Source: Paralichthys olivaceus (taxonomy: Eukaryota; Chordata; Actinopteri; Pleuronectiformes; Paralichthyidae). From it: a stretch of DNA of 64,000 nucleotides. The translations under genes and the position numbers were made by a program. This document shows positions 47,519 to 59,900 of this stretch, in pieces; positions within the stretch are counted from its first letter, which is position 1, and each line of letters starts with the position of its first letter. The notes under the pieces were generated by a model. It had not been told where the DNA came from. It worked only from the letters and a program-made list of their open reading frames with translations, and did no database searches. Where the stretch lies: contig NC_091098.1 in assembly GCF_024713975.1 (NCBI RefSeq), positions 17,566,316 to 17,630,315 on the forward strand, written 5' to 3'.

Positions 47519-48520
47519 TGCATGACCTCCCGGATTCTGAGGAACAACGTTTAGGGCTAGGACATGTGGGGAATAGACTTCTGCCTTCTAAATCTCACAC
47601 AGCCTTATCCCAACTCAGCTTGATTGTGGGATTTCACATATTTCAACAACAAAATTGATTAACACAAACCATTCATTTTATGGCATCTTTTAAAATGTTT
47701 AAATGTCCATTATATTCCCTTCTCAAGCTATAATTCTATTTTCAACTTTAAACAGGCTAATTTTGCTTATTTGCATTTTTGCTGACAGTTAGATGAGAAG
47801 AAGAGTCAGATGAGAATAGCTAACCTTTTCCAGCTGTTTCCTGTTATGCTAAGCTAAGGTAACCAGCTCTGAAAAGATTTTTGCATGTTTTTACGTTACC
47901 TGAGGGCCCCTGTAGGTTTTGCTACATGGAAACGGATGGATTCAGTTGGTTACAATCTGCAACCTCACCAATAGATGTCTCTTAATCATACACACTGGCC
48001 CTTTAAACAAATGCTGTCATTTATCTGGTCTTTTTGGTGGTTCTCCAGTTAATTGTCACTTTAAAAAACAGTAGCCTATAATTGTAAAGCTTTAATAAAT
48101 GGTTACTTATCTTTTAATTCATGTTAATGGTTGTATAATGCTTAGAATATCAGTGATAACTTGTTGAAGTGTATTCATTTGAGGTGGAGAACCCTTCAAA
48201 TCAACTTTTTATGACTTTTATCTTTGCGGAGCACTGATGACTCTTGTTGTTTACTTTTTGAACCCTTGACCTGTGAAGGAAGAATGCAGAGTGGCCATTA
48301 TTTCATGACTTAATAACATTTTTGAAAAGGCCCGATTTCTTTTTAGGAAGCAAGAAATCTAATTTAAAAGTTTTTAAAAATGAATTGGGTTATTATAGGG
48401 AATTTTGATTAAGCATTATGATTGATTAAGTGTTTTAGGACATTATAGCAACGATTAATGATCAACCAAAGGTTCTAAACTTTTATACACTCATAAATGT
48501 CAATAAAAATGATCTCTATC
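47519..48520 (+). terminator. kbtbd12: kbtbd12 3' UTR with poly(A) signal at 48502-48507
   Basis: AU-rich 3' UTR of about 1 kb ending at AATAAA (48502-48507). It carries a truncated MITE right end at about 47945-48006. Confidence 0.55.
47945..48006. mobile_element. MITE copy C, truncated right end
   Basis: Shares CAACCTCACCAATAGATGTC and CACACTGGCCCT-TTAA with the right ends of copies A and B. The left part is missing. It lies inside the kbtbd12 3' UTR. Confidence 0.55.
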
Positions 48521-49224
48521 ACCTTTGAGTTATTTGATTTATTCACATCAACTCAACATGATAGAAAACTCGTCATTAAATCTGACCCTTTCCATTATAC
48601 CTATGTAATTTAAATGCACAAACATAGCAATGTTTGTGACTGTGGGATGTATGGATGCCATTGTGCTTCAAATGAAGTGACATTTGACTTTTGTTGAGGT
48701 AATTTAATCCTGCAGACTTTCAACCACCATTAGCTCCTTTTCTCTGACTTCAAAACTCTTTTTCCCCCAAAGTCTTCTCCAGGATTTATTTGTTCTCAGC
48801 TCATGTCTGACAGAAGTGGTGGATGTAGGGTGAGTGTCTGACCCGCGTGGCATTCCTCACATGCCTTCATATCCTCTGTCCTGCTGCTGAGAAAACCCAG
48901 AGTGACCCCGGGTGAGTGTGACGCTGCAGGGATGTTGCTGTGGGAGCTGGGTCTGGAATGAGGAGGCTCCACCCTCCGCTCCGGACCATGTGGTTCCCAT
49001 CGCCCCTGTTGCTGTGGTCTGGAGGAGAAGACGCAGACAACAGTGCAGGGTCGCTGTCCTGGTATCGTCATACTCAGGACATGAAATGAGACTGTGGCTC
49101 TGATGAGACTCTTTACGGGAAACTTCTGCGTCACTGACAAACACTTTAGTTCGGAGTTCAACGCTTATTATTCGGGGACCCGGTGGTCCCAGCCCCTGAC
49201 AGGTGCGCACAGTGCGCGGATAGG
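48521..49224 (+). promoter_or_regulatory. nuak1: kbtbd12-nuak1 intergenic region and nuak1 promoter/5' UTR
   Basis: Composition changes from AT-rich to GC-rich at about 48830, marking the nuak1 promoter and 5' UTR. No convincing TATA box was found. Only about 700 bp separates the kbtbd12 poly(A) signal from the first nuak1 ATG. Confidence 0.4.
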
Positions 49225-52200
49225 ATGGGCAGACGGGAGGCAGACAGCAGAGGCGCGATGAACACCAGCGACCGCCCCGGGCTCGGTTGTCTGCAGGACG
49301 CGGCATCCAGAGGCCACCGAGCCGGCGAGGGGTCCTCGAGGCTGAGTGGCCGCCGTCCCTGCAGCGCGGACAAGGCGCAGAGGCACCCGGCGATGGAGGC
49401 GGCAGCCCGTGCAGCGACAGCTTCAGCGCCGATGGAAGTGAAGAAGCACCAGCACAAACACAACTTGAAGCACCGCTACGAGGTGATGGAGACTCTGGGC
49501 AAAGGCACCTACGGCAAAGTGAAGAGGGCGGTGGAGAGGAGCAGCCTGAACACGGTGAGTTAGGAGAATGTGATGTCAAAGATGGTTGGTTTCCACATGG
49601 ATTGTGTTCATATGTTGAACATGTTGAGGGAAATGTAGACAGATTGTTATATTTATGGCTGAACGTTGCCTAAATGATGTCATGAAGACTGAAGCTCATC
49701 TGCTCTGAAGACCCATACAAGACTTAATGTTGTGGTGATGATGCTGTATTGTTTGTGTATTTGTGTGTCTGTGTGTGTCTGTGTGTGTCTGTGTGTGTGT
49801 GTGTCATGTCTTTCTGTAGTTATGAGGGCCAATTTTGGTTCAGTATCATCATTGTGAGGACATTTTGGCTGGTCCTCACAAATTCAAAGGGTTGTTCCAG
49901 GGTTAGAATCAGGTTAGGGTTAGGGTTAGGCATTTGGTTGTGATGGTTAAGGTTAGGGTAAGGGGCTAGGGAAAGCATTATGTCAATCAGTGTCCTCACA
50001 ACTATGTAGAGACAAGTTTGTGTGTGTGTGGCTCATGTTGTGGGGACCTGCATCTGTCTGCACAGTCACATCATGAGGACTTGTCATTGTTATAGCATTA
50101 AAAAGCAAGTCCCCGCAATGTAATCATGACATTTGAAGACGTTTTAAGGTTTGAATTAGGTTATGTTTAGGTTTAGGTTAATGGTAGGGCTATGGTTAGG
50201 TTTAGGTTAGTTCTACGTTAAAGGTCTAGTGTAAACGTTTTAGGTGAAAGGGATCCATAGGCAGAAATTGAATGTAAAATAAGCCAAGTGATGTTTTCAC
50301 TAGTGTGTGATCATCGAAATTGTACAAGTTGTCCTCTCCACGGAGACTGCAAAGTTTTTTACAGCCCAGACTGGACAAATTAAACACATTTTAAGTTTTT
50401 ATGACAACTGAAGGTTCTCTTTCGTGTTTGGAAAGGGAGGGTGACGTGAAGGGTATTCAGCTGCAACAGGCAACCTCACCAGTAGATGTCACTACATTCT
50501 ACGCACTGAACCTTTAAGATTATGTTTAGGTTATGTTGAGGTTAAAGTTAGGTTTAGCTTAAGTTTAGGTTTAGGTTTAGATTAAAGTTATTGAGGTTAG
50601 GGTAAGAGTTAGGCTTTGTTTTTTAACAATGGTTAAAGTTAGAGTAAGTCTCAAGGAAATCAATGTAAACCAATGCATTTTCCTCTGTATTCATAGAGAC
50701 AGGACTGTGTGTGTTTGTGTTTGTGTGTGTGTGTGTGCGTGTGTGTGTGTGTGTGTGTCGAACACAGTTCATGCTTCTTCTTCCAGTGCTGCCAGGCTGA
50801 GATGCCTTTGGCGTGACTCACTCAGCACTTGAACAAGAGGACAAAATACCTACAATAGGTCTCCTCCAAGGAGAGGAGTGTCTGAACCCCCTTACCCACT
50901 GAAACATACCCCCATGCACAGGCAGTCTCAGACACACCAAATAGCATGTTCCTGTTTAATTTTACATAACTGGGTTAAAAACATGATGCAGGGCCAGATT
51001 AGTTTGAATAATTGTGGGTTTAACCTCAACAGTCAGGCTGTAATCCCCCACTCTGCTCTGAGTTGAGCACAAACAGACAGTGACCCCATCAGCCTCAAGT
51101 TCCCCCTCTGTTTTTTTAGTAAACAAACACACAGTAATAAGGATTATCTTTTTTGCAATCAGATCGTGGAAGTGTGATCTGTGTGGCACAATTCCTATGG
51201 CTACTTTCACAGTCACTGCGAGTCCTTCTGGTTAGAAAGAAAGGACAGAGAGTAGGAGTGAAAGACAGACAACAGGTAGGAAACGGACAGGAAGAATGTG
51301 CAGAGAGAATTAGTTATATGGTGTGTTTGTCTGTGTGGGACAAGGGGAAAATACTGAATTCCTCGAGCCAGTAGCCAGCACATACCAAGGATTCTTTGAA
51401 ACAAAACGGACATTATTTTTGGAAACAGGACCAGGAGGCTGTTGTGTGCGTGCAGGAAAGAGGCAGAGGAGGAGACAGTTTTAGGACAAGGAGGGGGAAG
51501 AGGAGGAGGAAGAGGAGGGCTTGTTTTAGGTGCAGGAGGTGAACACGACTAATGAACAGGGAGAAATGGAAGGAAAAGATGATGGGTGTTGGGTACGCTG
51601 GGTCACTAATCTGTGCTGCGGGTCACTCACACTGGCTGCAAGCCTGACTCATTACTACAGCGAGAGAACAAAAAATAAGATTGATATGATTTTGTCTTGT
51701 GCAATGTACATTTCTGAAGTCTTAAAAAGTATTCACATGATTTCATTAGATATCATCAGCTCTTAACTTGTGTTGCACCATTTTGCTTTTTCTTTTCGTT
51801 TTTTTCAAGATCGAAATACCTCCTGGCGCCAGGTGTAGCTGTAGCAGTTTCTCTTATTTTTAAATCGTTTGCTCCTCTCTCACCAGTCAGATTCAGAAAG
51901 TTGCAGAAATCATCAGACCACCACCAATCTGACGTCAGAAAGGTGTGGAGGGGATCAAGAGCACTTCAGATGGAGTATCCTGGCGCCTTAAAGCTTATAA
52001 ATAAACCAATTGTTTTTTATCAATTGTTAAATTTCATACAAACACTTAAATGTAAAAAAAATGACATTGTTTTTCAGGGTTTTACAGAATTTGCTAAACT
52101 GTTTCTTTGCCGAAAACAGTAACTTCCTGGAGTACAGCTAATCATAGCAACCAGTCAAAAACAATCCCTGCAAAACCACAACTTGTGGTCATCGGCTGGA

Positions 52201-52557
52201 TTTAGCAAATAAGATCTGTATAATTAATGTGTTCATTAGTGAGCTTTAAAGGTCCTGGTAGTCAGTCCTTTGGTTTGTAGTCTGGAGCTAAGCGGACAGC
52301 TGCTGGTTCCTATTAGATACAGACATTTAACTTTTAGCAAGAAAGCGTTTACAAAGTGCATTTCCCAAAATATCAAACTGTTGCTGTAACGACACAGTTT
52401 GTTTTGAAGATGAGCCATTAAAATCTTTCTAAATCATTTTCTGCTCTGCATGAACGTCAGGGCTGAAACTGTATAGTTCAGCCCTACTTTGCATCATCAA
52501 TTCGCATTTCTCAAGTTCCTAGTTATGGAAAGGGAGAGCTTTGGGCTGTGTGTGTGT

Positions 52558-52589
<32 letters not shown>

Positions 52590-54997
52590 AGCTGGATGTT
52601 GAGGTCAAGGGTCCCTTTGGCAAGAAGCCTGTAATCCTGCTGTTCAATCTTCCACAAATGCAGCAGGGATCTTGAGCGATGCTCAGGCTCGTGGGATGTG
52701 TACGTATGGGACAGGAAGTCAGCAGTGGCCGTCCACCACCCAAAACCCCATCGTGACATCAAGTACATTCAAGACACACCCACAAAACGTCAGCAGCCTC
52801 AAGAATTGATCAGTGGGGAAAAGGCAGGGAGCAACAGCAGTACATATAAAAGAACATGAGACAGAAGAGAGCACAGAGAAGGTTGCACCCTGTCTGGTTC
52901 TAATTAAGTCTTATCATATTTATATATGTACACATTGTACAGATTGGCTGTACCATTACAACATGTACAGTAAGTTCTCCTACACACTGTGTGTGTAAAG
53001 ATATGTAATGTAAAAGAATATCTGATGACATCATCATGACTCATGCCCGTAGCTACTTATGTTTCCTGCGTGTCCTGGAACAGTTTGGTGATTCAGGCAA
53101 ATATCTCACATGGAGCACATTGTTCGGATAAACAATGAGACACTGTTAGTGAGACGGATACTTTGGAGGTCGTGCTTAGACATGACGCATACACTGCATA
53201 TTTGCATGCACAAGGGTGAAATCACAAACACACACACATACCCAAATTTCCTCCTCACACGTGCCCTGTTTAAAAAAATGCTCTTAATGCTCTGAAGGCT
53301 GAGCAATGCCCAGAGTGTGCCTCTCTCCTCTGCTGATCAGACTTAAACACCAAGTCCGAGGGCCAGTGGGGGAAACTCGAGGTTTAGAATGACATTAATA
53401 GACAAGTCTTTTTACTTTGCACATAGTCGTTACTGTCACCTGTTCTGTTGCTGCCTCATACATCCTCTTTATTGCTTTTTGAAAAGACTTTATACAAAAC
53501 TCCAGCACATCTTGTTTTCCATAACTTTGACTGTACTGATCAGTGTCCAATACAATTCCAGGCATGGACTGGGCTGTTTTTCTATAAATAGGCCATACAT
53601 AACAGCTTTACAATTTACATCAATATTAAAACCAATAGATGTCATTTTCCCAGAAGCATCTCGTGAGGTCTGACAGTCTAAAAGCACATGTTAGATTGTT
53701 TTGTCCACATCCCTTCAGCTTATATGACATCCACCCCTTCCCTTCCCTGACTCTACTGCCACAGCCACCAGGTATTTGGGTCAGAAAACATTCACGAGCA
53801 TGCAAACATCCTACATGATGACATCTCCCCAAGCTTGGACTTGTGTCGTTCAGCAAACAGCCTCTGAATACGAGCGGCCTAATCTCTGACCCAACACCCT
53901 GCACTCCCTCTTGCCTGACAGACTTTAGCCTCATCAGTCTGGCGATGTGAGAAATAAATATCCTCTGCAGAATGCTGAGCGCTTGATTAGCAGTGCGAAC
54001 ATAGCCTGGGTAAATCTGCCTTTTGCTTTCATGCACGACATGCTTGGAATGAGCTGCAAGATATTTAAAACTTGGAATCGTTTCTTTCTGTTGCCACATT
54101 TAAAAGAACTTTTAAGACTTTAACAATGTTACTGCTTTTAACATGTGCTTCAATTTTTCATAATGCATTGATCCCATATGATTTTTGTCCTTTAATCTGT
54201 TAGCTATGTTGTGGTACATTTTGTAGTATATAATGTAGTACAGCAGTGCTTCTATTTTATTTTAACTGCTGCCCATCTTAAACCAGGACTCCCTGGCAGA
54301 AGATGTTCTGGTTAAATGAAATAAAATCATAGCAAAGATGAAAATAATAGCCTGCTTCATTGAATATCACCCCATCAGTAAAGACGGTCAGGTCAGTCCT
54401 GGGAGTTCAGTGGTCTGTGTTTGTCTTGTGTTGTATAACTGCTGCAGTTGATGGAGCGTGTGAATTGTGTCTTCCAGTGTCTCGTAGACGTTTTTTCCAG
54501 CAGCTGAGAATTCTGGAACTGCGACCCGAGGGAGAAGCCTGCTCGCCCATAGAGACTCTGAAGGGGTTGACACGATTATACGGCAGTACGATCATCGCTA
54601 TCTTTGGATGTCAACCTCACTACGTAGTCCTATAGACTCACCATCGCGTTATAACAGATCTCCTACTCTTTTGTCGTCCCGTTTTTCTATTTCTAAAAAA
54701 AGGAAGCCCTGGTTTGTGTTGTCCTTGTGTTGTCCTTGCCGTTTTGTCAAAAGTTACTCGATCCAAAGAGATCCAGGGGCTCATGCTGGGGTGCCTGCTT
54801 TTGTGGTGTATGTGCTTGTGTGTCTGTGGTCGGGGGGTTACATCGGGGTACAGGGAGTGCCTGGGATTAAGGAAGCAGAGTGTAAACAGTGCAGCTGTCA
54901 ACCTTCTGCCTCTGTGTGAGCGCAGATCACAGCAGACCTGCTCTCACCATCCAGCCTTTAAAACCCACATAATCACCTCTAATACCCAGAGATTTTA

Positions 54998-55064
<67 letters not shown>

Positions 55065-56931
55065 CTGTATCAACACTATGTATGTCTTTGTTTCCATGCA
55101 TGTCTATTCACGTGATACACTAACTGTGCATTTATCTGTGTTTATCACTTGAAAGACTTGAGTTGAGGGAGGTAAAGAGGAAAAAGAGTTAACTGCTGGG
55201 TTTTGCAGAGGATTTCATCAAAGAGGAATCTGTGTTTTCTGGCAACATCCACAAGTGTTGTACAAAGTATCACCATGGAAACGACTGTCCCCTGATAACC
55301 TGGAAGACTGTCTCTCCCAGAGGGATTACCTTTGTTTCTTTCTTTCTAAGCTGTAAACTCACTGTGTCGCTGCAGTGATCAGATCATGTGTGTTCTGAAC
55401 ATTATTCTTGACATGTCCGGACTCAGTTGTGTTTGTCCTTTCACAGGTGGCGATCAAGTCGATCCGCAAGGAGCGCATCACCGACGACCTGGACAAAATC
55501 CACATCCAGAGGGAGATCGAGATCACCTCCTCGCTCAGCCACCCAAACCTCATACGCTTCCACGAGGGTAAGACTGCAAACACACACACATTGCACACAA
55601 GAGCTAAATTGAATCGGGTATTATTACTTACAAAGTGGGTGTCATACTCCTTTAATCACAGTAGTCATCTGACGGACACAGCAGCACTTGTGCCACTTGA
55701 ATGGCAATCAGTAGGGTTCTTTCCTCCGCCATGGCTCAAAAGTCACTAGACCTAGATTTTGATTTGGATCTGCACCAGATTTCATAAATATCAGTCCCTT
55801 AAACATTCCTGATGTTTTCATGATGGTTCTGCAGCAAGATTTCTAATTGTCAACAAAGTTTAAAACCAACAATGAATTGACGAAAACAAGCAAGTGTCCA
55901 AATTCTCATAAAGCTTCTTCCTCAGTGCCACAGTCCCACTTTGCTTTTCAAAAACAACATCAGTGAACCACAACCTTGTACCGTGACACACGCCTTCATT
56001 ACCACTGGCCCTGTAGTTTATTTATGGGTCGATCTCATGTAAACAGCTGAAAATAGTCCTCAACAAGTGCTCTACTGACTCCTGTGTGAGAAAAAAGCTG
56101 CAGTGCCCAGCTTGTTCAGCAAATTGAAATTAGCATTTAAAAAATATATCTGTGAACCGTTTTTCAAAAAGATCTTTTTCTTTAACAGTATTAAGAGACA
56201 ATCTAACACATTGTCATTTGGTCTTTTCATGTCATAACATATTATTCCAGCATTTGAACTCCCTGAAAGCTTAATATTTTGTTTTGTTGGATTTGATTCT
56301 GGTGAGATTTTACTCAAATCCAATGTGTGTTAATGAGATGTTTTATTGGATCCATATCTAACTAAAGGAAAATACACTCACAGGTGCCAGCAGTTCAGGT
56401 CACTTGTGTTCACTTTACTTAATTACATTGTTTTCAGGCAGTAAACCTTAATCAGGTAAGAGTGTTAGCTCATGAAACTCAACAAAGGAGCAACAGTGTG
56501 CACAACTTCTGGTTCCCTCTTGGTGGAAATAGGAGGGGATGTGGTGATTTGAAAAAAACAATGAATATCAATCATTATAACACACAGCAATTCAGAAACA
56601 TTATAAAAGTTTGAAATATTCTGTTAACTCTGTCCGTTAACAAGCTTCTGTGTGTGTCCACACATGCAGAATAGCATCTCTCACTGTTGTATGGTGTAAA
56701 TCTGAGTCAACCTCTGAGACTCAGATGTATAATGTCATGCTGTCAATGTGTCCTGTGCAGTGTTCGAGAGCCGGGATAAGATCGTGATAGTGATGGAGTA
56801 TGCCAGCAGAGGAGAGCTGTACGATTACATCCAGGAGAGGAGGAGACTGCCAGAGACAGAAGCCAGAGGCATCTTCAGACAAATCACATCTGCTGTCCAC
56901 TACTGCCACAAGGTTTATACTCACACACACA

Positions 56932-56974
<43 letters not shown>

Positions 56975-59900
56975 ACACTTTGGGCAAATGCACCAAAGTA
57001 TTTCAGTCTAACTTAAGGGACATGTCGGTACGTGGTGATTCGCTTGCTGCGGTATTCAACTGAACACGGGCAAATGCGGTCCTGCTAAATCCACTAAATC
57101 CTAATCCTAATGCTGCAGAAAAACTTGACTCGAGTTTTCAGATCTCTCTGGGTTAAGAGAGCATTAAGCCTTGATTGTTTTGACAGTCACACACTGACAC
57201 ATTTAACCGACACGTTGCTTAAAATGAGCTTCCTTCCTCCTTCCAAGCCCTGGGGAAGTTCCTCTTTGTTTCATTGTTTTTATTGTTGTGTACATAAAAT
57301 CAGACTGGAATCATCAAGGAAATACACAAATCCTATGAATACATTGGTGCCTTATGGTGCAGGAGAAGTGAGCATCTGTGGCTTTCGGTCAGCTGAGTTG
57401 GATGTGACAGAAAGGTTTTTGTTTTCATATCATTCTTATTTTAGCAGGTTGGTTTCTTCATGAATCCCTGACATTAAACTTCGAGATTATCATTCAGCTC
57501 CTGCAGCTTTGTAGTTGGCGGCGAGGGGGATTTTGTGCTCCTTTTTTTGTGCCCCTTTGAATATTTTCCCAAAATAGATGTGAACGTTCCGGCATGAATG
57601 AATTATTGAATGTGCCTCTGAGGTATGCAGGACACATGGAGGGATTATTATAGCTTCAAGAGTCAGTTTGTTTTTGTGCTGTTCTTCAGAATCAGTTCAT
57701 GTTGATGATAAAAATTGCAAGAATAAAATGTGGTCAGCCACACAGAATTCTTTTCACCTTTATCACTGCCTTGCATGCACCCACACACGCATACATTGCA
57801 CAAAACACCATCTAAGGTCATGGGTCATTACTTACAGTAAATACTCTGAAGATGATGGAATAAATAGATAAAGAAAGGGTCGTGTTCAATATACAAAAGA
57901 TCCTCTGCGTCACACGGTTTCCTGGGTGGTCACAGTTATCTGTAGCATTGCCTCTTCTTATGATTTCCCACTTATTTAATATCATTGAAACAGATGTTTC
58001 CCTTCCACTGAAGTGCACGGCTGCTCTTTGTCACTCTGGTCCACAGCTGCCCCCCCCCCCCTGTGGCTTCACGTTGGCTCCCAGGTGCCTAGTGCCATCA
58101 GGGGGTAAAATCCCATCTCATCACATTAATTAACCCAAACAAAGCACTTCCTCGTGCCTGATGATGATGATTTAACAGTCGGATAAGTTTTCTCAAGGCT
58201 CTCTGGTATGTTGGATTCGTAGCCCTGCTACACGAGGCCTGAGAGGAATGTTAAGGAACATAAAGTAGTAAATTAAAGACAAATGCTCTATGTTCCCGGT
58301 GGGTTGTATTGTAAACTTCAGACACTTCAGTCTCATGCTTGCACGCAGAGAGAAAACATCTGAGAGTGTGCAGGAGGGAGTAGCAGCGCAGGAACTCACG
58401 TGTCTCTGCTCTCTTTCCAGAATGGTGTGGTGCATCGTGACCTCAAACTGGAGAACATCCTTTTAGATCAAGATTTGAATGTCAAGGTAAGATCTATAAA
58501 AAGCACCCAAACCCAGCCTGCAGGTTACTTTGACAAAAAGAAGAAAAAAGATGAAGAGTCTCCTTCCAAAAACAAAATACTTATCCCTGTGTAAAAAATG
58601 GATGTGTCCTCTGACAAAATCTTTGTTGGCCTCAGCATTGAATACATCACAAGTTATCATGAATCATCCAAAACCACAGATTGTACTTTTATTTTTGAAC
58701 AAACATCTCTATGACACACTGGCCGTTATGTTTTAGGAAACAATCTTGTTTTCCACTGCTGATGTTCTTAGCACGCTAGAACGAAGCTTCACCTCATACA
58801 GCTGTTAACGGATGATTTTGCCAGCTTCGAAATAAAAATGCAAACCAAGTCCAGATTCAGAACATACATTGGAACACATTCTGCCCACAGTAATGTTAAT
58901 ATGTTGTTAAATCATGCACGTTGAACCAGCACAAACACTGTGCCAGGTCTTATAAATGAAGCCAGGGGGTTTTTTTGTGCCTTATTTGGATGTTCCTCTC
59001 CTTATATGGGAGTTGTGCACGGAGAAAGGGGAATGCAAGGAATCTAGTAGCAATCGTGCAAATCTGAGGGTTTTGATGCAAGTATGCTGTCTGTCCATCA
59101 AAACAAACGTCTCAGCAGCTCTTCATTCATCTCAGACCTCAGGTTCATCACAAGGGCCTCCACAGCGTCCGCTGCAGGAAATGACCGAGGCCGTTAGTAG
59201 TTGCTTTGAAAGTGTTTGTTTAACTAGTTAATTTTATATTTCGACAGGTAACGAACACTGACGTCTCTTATATACAGATGCATATTTCATAGTCAGTATA
59301 GCGAGAAATCTCTGAACATAAACAAAAGCGTTAGTTCGAGGTTAGAGGTCGATAAGCACAAGTCGTTCATAAAACGAATAATTCAGTCAAATTTAAATTC
59401 ACTTTTTTGCTTGATGTGAAGCCAGACACACAGATACACACATACTTTTCACCAGAGTGAATCAGATGGATTAGTCAATAGAAAACAGGGAAGTTTGACC
59501 ATTTACTTGTATAAACCCAAACAAAAGTATGACTTGATTGTAGCTCAGGGACCTGGACACTGTTGCTATTTTTACCACATTTTAACTTCCGGCTCATGTG
59601 ATGATGTCAGAGGAATCTCAACAGGCAGAACAATATTCTGTCGAGGCTGTTGCTTCATACATTGGTCCATGAAGTGTCCAGGCACGTGTACCCCCTCCCC
59701 ACACACACACACACACTTGTTGAAGGTAAAGCCTACTGTGTCTACACATCATTGTTGCCACTGTATGTGCAGGTATAATGTAAACAGTGAGCTGACTTAT
59801 ATATACATACCACCTGTGAGGTCTCTGTTTCCCTGTACCTCTGCTCCGCGGATATAAAGCTGTCACGCTGAGTATTTTTAACACCAGCCGGCCTGATAGG

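Noticed and set aside
48857-49579. 240-codon minus-strand frame opposite nuak1 exon 1
   Set aside because: GC-rich antisense shadow of the nuak1 first exon and promoter; Ser/Pro/Arg-rich low-complexity content and no domain.
53626-54099. 157-codon minus-strand frame in nuak1 intron 1
   Set aside because: No domain recognised; it overlaps a region whose plus strand looks like a decayed LINE 3' end.
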